Shown here: positions 38,543-47,103 of the stretch, one piece after another | How the letters are laid out: every line of letters starts with the position of its first letter | How positions within the stretch are numbered: position 1 is the first letter of the stretch | Assembly: GCF_001676055.1 (NCBI RefSeq) | Contig: NZ_LZEX01000042.1 | Location: forward strand, 242,612 to 306,611 | DNA: 64,000 bases | From: Morganella psychrotolerans | GTDB lineage: Bacteria > Pseudomonadota > Gammaproteobacteria > Enterobacterales > Enterobacteriaceae | Direction of reading: 5' to 3' | Notes under the pieces: generated by a model | Told to the model about the DNA's origin: nothing | Databases searched by the model: none | The model's input: only the letters and a program-made list of their open reading frames with translations | Position numbers and translations under genes: made by a program

Positions 38543-38558
38543 TGCAGGGTTTATGCCA
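38543..38558 (-). promoter_or_regulatory. Sigma-54 promoter of fdhF
   Basis: On the minus strand, TGGCATAAACCCTGCA keeps the GG-N10-GC spacing of -24/-12 promoters, 53 bases before the fdhF ATG. Confidence 0.8.
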
Positions 38559-38663
38559 GTTTTAAGATTTAAACTGAATTTCTTTAACCTGTTGAATGCT
38601 TTTATATTATTTTTATATTGTTTTTATAATTAATAACTGTGACAGGCGACGGTACGGACGGAC

Positions 38664-38680
38664 TCGTCAAAAATGTCGAA
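38664..38680. promoter_or_regulatory. Putative FhlA/HyfR-type upstream activating site of fdhF
   Basis: TCGTCAAAAATGTCGAA is identical over 17 bases to the site upstream of hydN. It lies about 105 bases upstream of the -24/-12 element, a usual distance for sigma-54 activators acting by DNA looping. Confidence 0.7.
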
Positions 38681-38757
38681 CTTTTCTCACCGCTATCAGG
38701 TGATGACACTGACACCGGCAGGTTACTTCAGAACAACTTTACAATTGCATGATGAAT

Positions 38758-38885
38758 TATATACCCTTATTCATTCAAACTGCAGGTTCGTTGGCTGCAC
38801 TCAGCTAGCTGGGTCACATAGTTTACCTATGCTCCCCATCTATCTTCCTTTGCCGCCTTCCTGCATCTTGAATGACGTTGGGTAA
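38758..38885 (+). repeat. Full-length ERIC/IRU element between fdhF and eamA
   Basis: It runs from TATACCCTTATTCATTCAAA to TGAATGACGTTGGGTA with the central GTCACATAGTTTACCTATGC segment. The remaining part of the 618-base gap (38491-39108) holds the fdhF promoter and, after 38886, nothing recognisable. Confidence 0.85.
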
Positions 38886-39108
38886 AACAATGATAAAGAA
38901 GTGTATGATGATGGTGATCAATCATCCGTGCGCTGGTTTTTTCCCGTATTTCATAACAGTTTGCGAATAATTTCGCCCTGATTGTCGATATCGGTTCCGG
39001 GGTGCTGCTCTACAATGACAATGACTTAATTTTGCTGCTCTTTCCCGCCTGATAATGCGCGTGGCTCCGCGTATTATCAAAATAATAAAAGAGAGATAAA
39101 TACCTGAT

Positions 39109-40020
39109 ATGAAAGTTAATGATATTTTAATTGCCCTGCTGGTTGCCGTGATTTGGGGGGTAAATTTCGTGGTCATTAAAGTGGGGGTAACCGGCATTCC
39201 GCCATTATTCCTCGGTATGCTGCGCTTTCTGTTTGTTGCGATCCCCGCCGTATTTTTTATTCCACGCCCGAAAATTGCCTTCAGCCGCCTGGTTATTTAC
39301 GGCCTGACTATCTGCTTCGGTCAGTTTGCATTTTTGTTCAGTGCCGTAAAAGCCGGAATGCCGGCAGGTATTGCCTCTGTCGTGCTCCAGTCTCAGGTCT
39401 TTTTCACCATCGTGCTCGGCGGATTGATCCTCAAAGAGTCACTTAAATTCAGCCAGGTAATTGGTATTATTGTTGCGGTTGTGGGCCTGACTGTACTGGC
39501 AAAAGGCGGGGATTCCGGCAGTCTGACGGACATTCCTTTTATGGCACTGATGATGACGTTGGCAGGCGGTTTTTCCTGGGCATGCGGTAATATCTGCAAC
39601 CGTCTGATAATGAAAGAAACGCCGGATTGCAACGGAATGTCACTGGTGGCATGGAGTGCACTGGTACCGATTATTCCGTTTATTCTGATGTCACTGTATG
39701 TTGAAGGTGCGGACGCAATTATCAGCAGTATCTCTCATATCAGCCTGCTGACCGTGGGGGCGATTATGTATCTTGCCTATCTCTCCACCTTTGTCGGTTA
39801 TACATTGTGGAGCCGTTTATTAGGCCGCTATGAAACCTGGCGGGTAACACCATTTGCCTTACTGGTGCCGTTCGCGGGAATTGCCAGCAGCGCGCTGTTG
39901 CTGGGTGAAACCATCACTATGATGCAGTTCGCCGGTCTTGGCTTTATTATGGCGGGGCTGATTTTGACGGTGTTCGGTAAGCGGTTGGTGTCGATGCTGA
40001 CACGCAAACAATCGGTCTGA
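39109..40020 (+). CDS. eamA: EamA-type drug/metabolite transporter
   Basis: This 303-residue protein has ten membrane spans arranged as two EamA halves. It is very similar to E. coli EamA (LLVAVIWGVNFVVIKVG start, GRYETWRVTPFALLVPFAG near the end). E. coli EamA exports cysteine pathway metabolites such as O-acetylserine and cysteine; the substrate here is inferred from that. It stands alone with its own terminator. Confidence 0.9.
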   Translation: MKVNDILIALLVAVIWGVNFVVIKVGVTGIPPLFLGMLRFLFVAIPAVFFIPRPKIAFSRLVIYGLTICFGQFAFLFSAVKAGMPAGIASVVLQSQVFFTIVLGGLILKESLKFSQVIGIIVAVVGLTVLAKGGDSGSLTDIPFMALMMTLAGGFSWACGNICNRLIMKETPDCNGMSLVAWSALVPIIPFILMSLYVEGADAIISSISHISLLTVGAIMYLAYLSTFVGYTLWSRLLGRYETWRVTPFALLVPFAGIASSALLLGETITMMQFAGLGFIMAGLILTVFGKRLVSMLTRKQSV

Positions 40021-40022
40021 GC

Positions 40023-40050
40023 AAAAAGGCGGCAAATTTGCCGCCTTTTT
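40023..40050. terminator. Terminator between eamA and the effector cassette
   Basis: AAAAAGGCGGCAAA and TTTGCCGCCTTTTT are perfect complements, 3 bases after the eamA stop and 24 bases past the end of the convergent effector gene. It can serve both. Confidence 0.92.
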
Positions 40051-40073
40051 AAACCATCAGCCGGACATTAACG

Positions 40074-40727
40074 CTAATTTCTTTTGCCGTTCTCCCACTC
40101 TGCATTATCATGAAGAGACTCACGGCTCTCATACAATGAATTCTCTGTTGTCATATTATGCAAAGAAGGACGTGGTGAATCCGGTACCGGTGGCGGTGTC
40201 TGTTCTGCCGCAGGCCGATACCCGTCAATCTCCTCATACAAAGGGTCGCTAATCTCACTGTAAAGTGATTCAGATAATACCGGTCTGGCTGAATCCGGCA
40301 CCTGTGGCGCGGACGGCTGGCAGATATCGGCCATATCATCAGCGGAAACATAGATATTTTCAGTACCGGTATATCCGGTATGATCATACACAGAAGCATA
40401 CGAAGTATCGCCACCCATGCTGTCATAAACTGTATTTTCCGGCTGAGCATCAAAGCCGGGTAATGACTGTGCCGGACGCGAAGCCATATCCATGGTTATC
40501 TCTCTGCCGGGTTTTGCGCTGCCCTGCAGCCCGCTGAGATGATTACCGAATGACGAAAGCACATTGGAAAAAGCAGATTTAATTGCATTCCAGGCATTTG
40601 ATAATATTGACTTTATCCCGGATGAACTGACGTATGACGATGAGCTGTCTATGCCCGCTGAACTATATATTTCATTATCCATGTGCTGAAGCACCTGGCT
40701 TGCTTGTGTTCCCTGAACTGCTCCCAT
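40074..40727 (-). CDS. Tyrosine-motif protein, candidate host-phosphorylated type III effector
   Basis: This 217-residue protein has 11 tyrosines, nine of them after residue 100. The EPIYA-like sites are NEIY21, NTVY101, ASVY114, ENIY126, ESLY156, DPLY164 and NSLY199. SLYSEI (Y156) fits the ITIM pattern, and YEEI (Y164) is the optimal Src-family SH2 ligand when phosphorylated. Two PxVPDS(A/P)RP segments with a following SLY form an internal duplication and offer proline-rich docking. Residues 37-60 form an amphipathic helix that may bind membrane. There is no signal peptide or catalytic motif. It is third in a run with a SycH-like chaperone and a YopH-like phosphatase, 21 bases after the latter, with AAGGGAG before the ATG. 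Effector function is inferred. Confidence 0.7.
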   Translation of the reverse strand: MGAVQGTQASQVLQHMDNEIYSSAGIDSSSSYVSSSGIKSILSNAWNAIKSAFSNVLSSFGNHLSGLQGSAKPGREITMDMASRPAQSLPGFDAQPENTVYDSMGGDTSYASVYDHTGYTGTENIYVSADDMADICQPSAPQVPDSARPVLSESLYSEISDPLYEEIDGYRPAAEQTPPPVPDSPRPSLHNMTTENSLYESRESLHDNAEWENGKRN

Positions 40728-40748
40728 AATAACTCCCTTTATGGTGTT

Positions 40749-42005
40749 TTAAGATCCGGATTTTACTTCTTTATGCAGATTTATCAGTGTATTAAACTGC
40801 TCAGAAGTCTGCACCATTTTTGAACAACCCGTTTCACGTAACTGTAAAATTATTTCCTCAGGTGTATTCTTGTTACCCTGCTTCAATATTTCCATTGCCC
40901 CGGCAACAACGCCGGTACGACCGATTCCGGCACTGCAATGAATAAATGGCTGAGGGTTGTAACTACTGTCTTGTTTAACCTTCTGCTCAATTTTCTGATT
41001 AATACCTGAAACCAGTTTCGTCAGTGTCGAAGAATCAACAGTAGTACGGTCTTCCCAGTTATTAACATGTATAACTGATATAGGTGTTGTTTTACCGTTT
41101 ACTGTTATTTCTATCCGGTAATTATGCAATTCCAGGTTACCTGCCATTGCAGTACGCGCTGCCGGGTTAAATTTGCATGCGACAGAAACATCGCTATATT
41201 GATCACTTTCTTTGAAATAAGCAGGAAGCCTCCTGCCCTCAATATCCTTATCAGAAGAAAGCACGACCAATACCGCCGGTTTTTGATCTGCCAGCATACA
41301 TAGATGGTCGCGAAGTCCTTCTGGTTTGGGGAACTGACTGCGCATCGCCAGATCCATCCCGTCAACCTTCATTTGGTTTGCAGGCAAACCTTTGCCTTGT
41401 GGTGTAAACAGCTGGGTTGCTGCACAGGTATCAATATTACCAAAGCGTTGGTGATTGGTTCTGGCAATAAAATTGTCCGGATCAAGCCGGTCTGATGTTT
41501 TTATTTCCAATTGCTTGAAAGCATTTCCCGACATGCCCGTTTTCATATCCTGAACAAAAGGTGTCAGTTTAGGTGCTGCTCTGCGTTGTGCCAGTGATAA
41601 ATGCGCCCCCTCACCCGGTGCGCGTACCTGTAATGATGGCGGAGATGGTGCATGAAAAGATGGAGGCTGCATAAATTCATGCATCCGTGACGGGGGAACC
41701 GGGGCAGGTCTTGATGGCGGCTGCATAAATACCGGTGTTTGCGGCAGTGGCTTCGCTGTTGGTGCTGAAACGTTATACACCGCATTACGATGGTTTGGAT
41801 CTGCAGTTGTGTGATGCTGACGTAACTGAACACTATCTGAAAGCGTATTATCCGGCCGTGGTAATGGTGCCGGAGGGCGGCGTTGCGTCCCCTGTAATTC
41901 CATTGTCCGCCCGTGATGCTGTACTGATTTCGGCGGCAAAGACGGAGGTGTATCCTGCTCCCGATTGTTCTGAACAGATAAGTGCTGATGAATATAAGGC
42001 ATCAT
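40749..42005 (-). CDS. YopH-like protein tyrosine phosphatase, candidate type III effector
   Basis: This 418-residue protein has a proline-rich head (about residues 18-130) followed by a YopH/SptP-type phosphatase domain (about 175-415). The head contains PxxPxK (PSLPPK) and PxxPxR (PVPPSR) SH3-ligand patterns. The catalytic signature is HCSAGIGRTG (Cys357, Arg363). The Q-loop glutamines lie in MVQTSEQ (399, 403). The acid loop reads HVNNWEDRT, so Asp319 is kept but the usual WPD proline is Glu318. There is no secretion signal of Sec type. It lies 14 bases after the chaperone gene, with AAAGGAATT upstream of ATG. Relatives dephosphorylate focal-adhesion and immune-receptor proteins in host cells. 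No type III apparatus is in the window. Confidence 0.88.
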   Translation of the reverse strand: MMPYIHQHLSVQNNREQDTPPSLPPKSVQHHGRTMELQGTQRRPPAPLPRPDNTLSDSVQLRQHHTTADPNHRNAVYNVSAPTAKPLPQTPVFMQPPSRPAPVPPSRMHEFMQPPSFHAPSPPSLQVRAPGEGAHLSLAQRRAAPKLTPFVQDMKTGMSGNAFKQLEIKTSDRLDPDNFIARTNHQRFGNIDTCAATQLFTPQGKGLPANQMKVDGMDLAMRSQFPKPEGLRDHLCMLADQKPAVLVVLSSDKDIEGRRLPAYFKESDQYSDVSVACKFNPAARTAMAGNLELHNYRIEITVNGKTTPISVIHVNNWEDRTTVDSSTLTKLVSGINQKIEQKVKQDSSYNPQPFIHCSAGIGRTGVVAGAMEILKQGNKNTPEEIILQLRETGCSKMVQTSEQFNTLINLHKEVKSGS

Positions 42006-42019
42006 AATTCCTTTTATAA

Positions 42020-42415
42020 TTAATGAAGCGCCAGCAGATAATCGGCAGACTTTAAAATATATTCAAATAACTCAATGACCTGACTGTCTTCCGTTCCGCT
42101 CAGAGGTAAACGGCTCCAGATAACCCACTCTTCTTTTTCATTCAGTGAGATAACCGGCTGGTACGCCAGTTGCGTCAACGCATTTAGCTTCAAAATATTT
42201 TGCAGCAACTCATTATTTTGAATAATGTTCGGTACTTCCCCGATATTGGCAGACAAATACCACTCTGTGGCATCAATCACTGACAGTGATAATGAATAAC
42301 GGCTATCAATTGTTAACATAAATGTATGCTGGTCATCCGCCGGCGGTGGAACATCCAGGCCAATGTGACGTAACAACATGACCACAATACGGTGAAAAGA
42401 ATATAAATCTGGCAT
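42020..42415 (-). CDS. CesT/SycH-family type III secretion chaperone
   Basis: This 131-residue acidic protein has the fold pattern of class I type III chaperones. An N-terminal helix (FHRIVVMLLRHIGLDVP) precedes a beta-sheet core (FMLTIDSRYSLSLSVI). Its C-terminal part, WVIWSRLPLSGTEDSQVIEL, parallels the LLWSQLNIND region of Yersinia SycH. Such chaperones bind the N-terminal part of one effector as dimers. The gene lies directly upstream of the YopH-like gene, its probable client. It is the first gene of the three-gene run; the promoter is probably in the AT-rich divergent gap 42416-42619. Confidence 0.75.
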   Translation of the reverse strand: MPDLYSFHRIVVMLLRHIGLDVPPPADDQHTFMLTIDSRYSLSLSVIDATEWYLSANIGEVPNIIQNNELLQNILKLNALTQLAYQPVISLNEKEEWVIWSRLPLSGTEDSQVIELFEYILKSADYLLALH

Positions 42416-42619
42416 ACCTGTTTCCTGATTTAACGAAATGATGTTTTCAGTATGACGAATAGACTGAAAAATACTTTAATATTTAGTTCATATGAAAAAC
42501 AAATACCATCTCAACAATAAAAATCAGGTAAACAATAAAACACAGCATCATCTTCTTTTTATTAAAGAAATAACATCAACATGGAATAAAATAATTACTT
42601 CTATATGTAAAAGGAAGGA

Positions 42620-43686
42620 ATGAAAATGAAACTAACTAACATACTACCAAGTGCACACAAAGCATCCCCTGAAAACAAATGTCTTAAAAACATGTCAGAA
42701 CTACCTTATATTAATAAATTACTTCAAAAACTAGACTCACTTAAAAATACAAATGTAAAATTTGAAGGGCAATATGTTAATTTCAGGTCAGATATTGTTA
42801 AATTGAGTAAAAATGTGTTATCACTTCATTATAACGCCGAACTAACCGACCTTGGAATAAAAGACAAACCAGAACAAATAAAAAATGAACCAGCCAAAAC
42901 AACATTAAATGAAAGAGCAAAAGAATGGTATCAACAGGAGAGAAACACTATACCGGTGGCAATTATCAAGCGGGAAATTGACCATGTATGTGCAGAGAAA
43001 AAAATAGGATTAACGTCGGAGGAAATAAACAGAATAGTCGACATAGTAAATGAAAAACACATACAAAATAACATGTTAGCAAAAGACGGGGCAACCTACT
43101 CAACAATGTTCTCTTTGAAGTTGGATGGGGAATTAAGTAAAAAAAATAAATGAATATGGAATAAAAGACAAACTGATTAGTAATTTTACAAAAAGCATGC
43201 CTGAGTTCTCAACTCACCTTGAAAAAGAATTAAAAACAAACAAATTAGATAAGAAATATTCCGAATACAAGAAACAAATCCTTGAGCAACATGATAATAC
43301 AATTATGAAAATGCAAGGAAAAATAAAAACAGACATATATAACACTCTGACTGAAAACATTTACAATGCATTATTATGTAATAACGAAACCGAACAAACG
43401 CTGGATTTCAATGCTATAAAAGAAGAGACCAGAGCACAGGCATTGCTTATAACAGAAGAAAAAAATAGCGTCTCTTACAACACCTCCTGATAAAATAAAC
43501 ATTGAGAATATTATTCATAAATCACTTGATTTAAATATGAAGGTAACCTCAGAAATACAGTACACTCCCTCCATAAATAATGTATCAGATAAGGAAACTG
43601 ATGATTTATTTAATTCCATTGAAAAATATATGTTAAAGGGAAATATATCTGATCAGCGTGCATATTTAGGCAATAAAAAAGTATAA
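42620..43686 (+). pseudogene. AT-rich broken ORF beside the effector cassette, unknown function
   Basis: Three frames join into one product of about 355 residues if one A is removed from each of two runs. The first is the A8 run at 43139-43146, which joins GELSKK to INEYGIKDKLIS. The second is the A7 run at 43459-43465, which joins LITEEK to IASLTTPPDK. The protein is Lys/Asn/Glu-rich, mostly helical, cytoplasmic in character, with no signal peptide. The start (ATGAAAATG) follows AAGGAAGG. GC content is far below that of its neighbours, indicating recent transfer. It is divergent from the chaperone-phosphatase-effector run and might be a third effector. I recognise no family. It could be a real pseudogene, a gene read by transcriptional slippage, or an artefact of homopolymer errors. 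Confidence 0.6.
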
Positions 43687-44038
43687 AACATTCCCGGCGG
43701 TTGACCATGAGGCGCTATATTATTGAGTCCGGTGCCACCAGAGCAATCACCCTTGATACTATGGCAAATCCGGACTAACGCTGAACCACCTCAGAGGGGA
43801 TATTCCTGCAATATCCCTTCTGAATATCAGGATTTATTCCGCGCACTTATCATTCGCCTGAAACCACAAACACGCTACATTACGCTAACAGTGATTAATC
43901 TAACATTAATGAAATAAATTAACACAAACGCGATCAGAACGCTGGGAACTAAGTAGAATTAGTGATATTCCTCTGCAGTACAATTTGATAATAACAAACT
44001 GAAACTACGCCTCTTTACTCATTCTGACAGGTGAAATT
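43687..44038. other. Gene-free stretch upstream of cstA
   Basis: A 64-codon open frame exists here but has no ribosome binding site or recognisable similarity. I see no repeat. The last 100 bases should hold the cstA promoter; no clear CRP site was found. Confidence 0.3.
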
Positions 44039-46141
44039 ATGAAAGCGTTCAAACAACTCACGGGCTTTCTGCTCGCGATTGTCGGTGCCTTTGCCCTCGG
44101 ATATATCGCGCTGAACCGAGGTGAGCAAATCAATGCACTCTGGATTGTGGTCGCGGCTGTCTGTATCTATCTGGTGGCATACCGGTACTACGGAATTTTT
44201 ATTGCTGAAAAAGTATTAAAAGTTGATGCAACCCGCATGACGCCCGCGTTTAAAAATAATGACGGGCTTGATTATGTACCAACAGATAAAAAAGTCCTGT
44301 TTGGTCACCATTTTGCAGCTATTGCCGGTGCAGGCCCGCTGGTTGGTCCGGTTCTGGCAGCGCAAATGGGCTATCTGCCCGGCATGCTCTGGCTGCTGGC
44401 CGGTGTGGTATTAGCGGGTGCGGTACAGGATTTCATGGTGCTGTTCGTCTCTACCCGTCGCAACGGGCGCTCCCTCGGAGAGCTGGTTAAAGAGGAAATG
44501 GGCAATGTTGCCGGTGTTATCGCCCTGATCGCCTGTTTTATGATTATGGTGATTATCCTCGCCGTTCTGGCCATGATTGTGGTGAAAGCCCTGACACACA
44601 GCCCGTGGGGAACCTACACCGTCGCCTTTACTATCCCGCTCGCCTTTTTTATGGGAATTTACACCCGCTATATCCGCCCGGGCCGTGTCGGGGAAGTTTC
44701 TGTTATCGGGCTGGTTTTCCTGATATTTGCCATTATTTCCGGCGGATGGGTGGCAGAAAGCCCGGTCTGGGCACCGTATTTTGATTATAACGGCGTTCAG
44801 CTTACCTGGATGCTGGTCGGCTATGGTTTTGTCGCGGCAGTTCTGCCGGTCTGGTTACTGCTGGCACCGCGTGATTATCTGTCAACCTTCCTGAAAATCG
44901 GTACTATTATCGGTCTGGCAATCGGTATTTTAATCATGCGCCCGATGCTGGAAATGCCTGCGCTGACTAAATTTATTGATGGCACCGGCCCGGTCTGGGC
45001 AGGCGATCTCTTCCCGTTCCTGTTTATCACTATCGCCTGTGGTGCCGTATCCGGCTTCCATGCGCTGATTGCCTCCGGTACGACGCCGAAAATGCTCGCC
45101 AATGAAAACCAGGCTTGTTTTATCGGCTACGGCGGTATGCTGATGGAATCGTTTGTTGCCATTATGGCGCTGGTCGCCGCCTGTGTAATAGACCCGGGCG
45201 TTTACTTCGCCATGAACAGCCCGATGGCAATGCTCGCACCGGCAGGCACTACTGATGTGGTCGCGTCAGCCGCCAGTGTGGTGAGCAGCTGGGGCTTCCA
45301 GATAACCCCTGAAACCTTAACCAATATCGCCAATGAAGTCGGCGAACAGAGTATTATCTCCCGCGCAGGGGGCGCGCCGACACTCGCAGTCGGTATGGCA
45401 TATATTCTGCATGGTGCGCTCGGCGGGCTGATGGATGTCTCTTTCTGGTATCACTTCGCCATTCTGTTTGAAGCCCTGTTTATCCTGACAGCTGTCGATG
45501 CCGGTACTCGTTCTGCCCGCTTTATGTTGCAGGATCTGCTCGGTGTGATTTCCCCTGCACTGAAACGAACAGACTCACTGCCGGCAAACCTGACCGCCAC
45601 CGCGCTGTGTGTGCTGGCCTGGGGTTATTTCCTGCACCAGGGGGTGGTCGATCCGCTCGGTGGTATCAATACCTTGTGGCCGCTGTTTGGTATTGCCAAC
45701 CAGATGCTGGCAGGTATGGCGCTGATGTTGTGTGCTGTGGTGCTGTTTAAGATGAAACGCCAGGCTTACGCCTGGGTGGCTCTGGTGCCGATGACCTGGC
45801 TGTTAATCTGTACTATGGTTGCCGGTTGGGAAAAAGTATTCAGTGAAGATGCCCGTGTCGGCTTCCTGGCTGTCGCGAATAAATTCAAGGCAATGATTGA
45901 CAGCGGGAATATCCCGGTGCAATACACTGAATCACAACTGTCACAGCTGGTGTTTAACAACCGTCTGGATGCCGGTCTGACGATGTTCTTTATGGTTGTC
46001 GTCGTGGTGCTTGCTGTCTTCTCTGTGAAGACCGCGCTCAAGGCACTGAAGTCAGACAAACCAACCGATAATGAAACACCTTATGAGCCAATGCCGGAAA
46101 ACTACCTCGATTTAGTGGCAAACAGCAAATCTGCGCACTAA
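44039..46141 (+). CDS. cstA: Carbon starvation protein / pyruvate (peptide) transporter CstA
   Basis: The 700-residue protein has about 16-18 membrane spans and is almost collinear with E. coli CstA (701 aa). Examples are [43 protein letters not shown] and [16 protein letters not shown]. The family takes up pyruvate, and peptide uptake has also been linked to it. Sequence favours CstA over the paralogue BtsT. AGGTG precedes the ATG. The small ybdD gene follows, as in E. coli. Confidence 0.96.
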   Translation: MKAFKQLTGFLLAIVGAFALGYIALNRGEQINALWIVVAAVCIYLVAYRYYGIFIAEKVLKVDATRMTPAFKNNDGLDYVPTDKKVLFGHHFAAIAGAGPLVGPVLAAQMGYLPGMLWLLAGVVLAGAVQDFMVLFVSTRRNGRSLGELVKEEMGNVAGVIALIACFMIMVIILAVLAMIVVKALTHSPWGTYTVAFTIPLAFFMGIYTRYIRPGRVGEVSVIGLVFLIFAIISGGWVAESPVWAPYFDYNGVQLTWMLVGYGFVAAVLPVWLLLAPRDYLSTFLKIGTIIGLAIGILIMRPMLEMPALTKFIDGTGPVWAGDLFPFLFITIACGAVSGFHALIASGTTPKMLANENQACFIGYGGMLMESFVAIMALVAACVIDPGVYFAMNSPMAMLAPAGTTDVVASAASVVSSWGFQITPETLTNIANEVGEQSIISRAGGAPTLAVGMAYILHGALGGLMDVSFWYHFAILFEALFILTAVDAGTRSARFMLQDLLGVISPALKRTDSLPANLTATALCVLAWGYFLHQGVVDPLGGINTLWPLFGIANQMLAGMALMLCAVVLFKMKRQAYAWVALVPMTWLLICTMVAGWEKVFSEDARVGFLAVANKFKAMIDSGNIPVQYTESQLSQLVFNNRLDAGLTMFFMVVVVVLAVFSVKTALKALKSDKPTDNETPYEPMPENYLDLVANSKSAH

Positions 46142-46220
46142 ACTCTGGTATACTTGTTGTACTGATACCGGCGGGCAACCGCCGGTTTTCCATCCGCAAG
46201 ACAGCTTCAGGGTCATAATT

Positions 46221-46418
46221 ATGTTTGATACTCTCGCAAAAGCAGGACGTTATCTCGGGCAGACCGCTAAAATGATGATTGGCGTCCCCGATTACGATAA
46301 TTACGTGCAGCATATTAAAAATACCCATCCTGATCAGACGCCGATGACCTATGAAGAGTTTTTCCGTGATCGCCAGGATGCCCGCTACGGCAGCAAAGGC
46401 GGACCGAAGTGTTGCTGA
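46221..46418 (+). CDS. ybdD: YbdD/YjiX family small protein
   Basis: This 65-residue protein ([21 protein letters not shown], then [18 protein letters not shown] and a C-terminal CC) is nearly the same as E. coli YbdD. It is always found after cstA/btsT genes and is thought to be needed for transporter function. It lies 79 bases after cstA and is followed by a terminator. Confidence 0.95.
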   Translation: MFDTLAKAGRYLGQTAKMMIGVPDYDNYVQHIKNTHPDQTPMTYEEFFRDRQDARYGSKGGPKCC

Positions 46419-46442
46419 TGTTCTGATCTGATTTAAGATAAA

Positions 46443-46470
46443 AAAATACCGCAAAAATTTGCGGTATTTT
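46443..46470 (+). terminator. cstA-ybdD terminator
   Basis: AAAATACCGCAAA and TTTGCGGTATTTT pair around a short loop, with a T run, 25 bases past the ybdD stop. Confidence 0.9.
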
Positions 46471-46488
46471 TATTTGTCAGCAATGGCA

Positions 46489-46615
46489 ATATACCCAACG
46501 TCATTCAGAATGCAGGAAGGCGGCAAGCTCCGATTGCCGGGGAGCATACATTAGTATGTGACCTGACTATCTGAGTGCGGCCAACGAACCTGCAGTTTGA
46601 ATGAATAAGGGTATA
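46489..46615 (-). repeat. Full-length ERIC/IRU element, reverse orientation
   Basis: It runs from ATATACCCAACGTCATTCAG through GGAAGGCGGCAAG and the central GAGCATACATTAGTATGTGA hairpin to GTTTGAATGAATAAGGGTAT. This is the closest copy to the classical ERIC consensus in the window. It abuts the stop of the small lipoprotein gene. Confidence 0.88.
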
Positions 46616-46617
46616 CA

Positions 46618-46932
46618 TCAGCGGCAATTTTTTTCCTGTAACTGCATCAGCTGGCTCAGACGAACTGCCGCATCTGCCCTGGCATCACTTTTGGCTATTC
46701 CGTTACCAATCCCGAAGTCCCCGAAAAAGCCCAGTACTGTTTTGCCATCAAATTTTCCTGTTTTTTCAATTTGTTGCTGTATTCCGCGCGTTTTGGCAAT
46801 CTCAACTTTAAGATCACGGCAATCCATTAATGCCGATTCTTCAGGTGTCACAGTTGCCGCCAGCGGGTACTGTTTGGTTGCACAGGATGTGAGTAATAAT
46901 ATAAGCGGGATAACGACAATTCTTTTTTTCAT
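46618..46932 (-). CDS. Small putative lipoprotein
   Basis: The 104-residue product has a lipobox (LLLTSC) and a mature part with helical segments (LMDCRDLKVEIAKTRGIQQQIEKTG), a Gly-rich hydrophobic stretch (LGFFGDFGIGNGIAKS) and a terminal Cys. The LGFFGDFGIGN stretch is reminiscent of lipoproteins seen near efflux and envelope genes, but I cannot name a family. It stands alone, downstream of the hyf operon on the same strand. Confidence 0.75.
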   Translation of the reverse strand: MKKRIVVIPLILLLTSCATKQYPLAATVTPEESALMDCRDLKVEIAKTRGIQQQIEKTGKFDGKTVLGFFGDFGIGNGIAKSDARADAAVRLSQLMQLQEKNCR

Positions 46933-47051
46933 GGTGTGTTAAGTCTCAGTATCAGAAGATAAAATCCTCTGTACCATAAAAAAAAATTTCCCGCTGAATA
47001 TAGCCAATTTCAACCCTGATTTCTGTATTCAGGTAAATTAAACTATAAAAA

Positions 47052-47087
47052 AAACCGCCTGATCGTCTCTGATCACAGCGGCTTTCA
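47052..47087 (-). terminator. Probable terminator of the hyf operon
   Basis: AAACCGCCTGATC and GATCACAGCGGCTTT pair imperfectly around GTCTCT, 17 bases past the hycI stop, followed on the minus strand by a T-rich run. Confidence 0.65.
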
Positions 47088-47103
47088 TTAATAACCAGCG
47101 CGA

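Noticed and set aside
40244..40260. YSEI and YEEI as a classical ITAM
   Set aside because: Only four residues separate the two motifs, whereas ITAM spacing is six or more. They are better described as ITIM-like plus Src SH2-ligand motifs.
43723..43917. 64-codon frame upstream of cstA
   Set aside because: No ribosome binding site, no recognisable similarity and no codon pattern; treated as non-coding.
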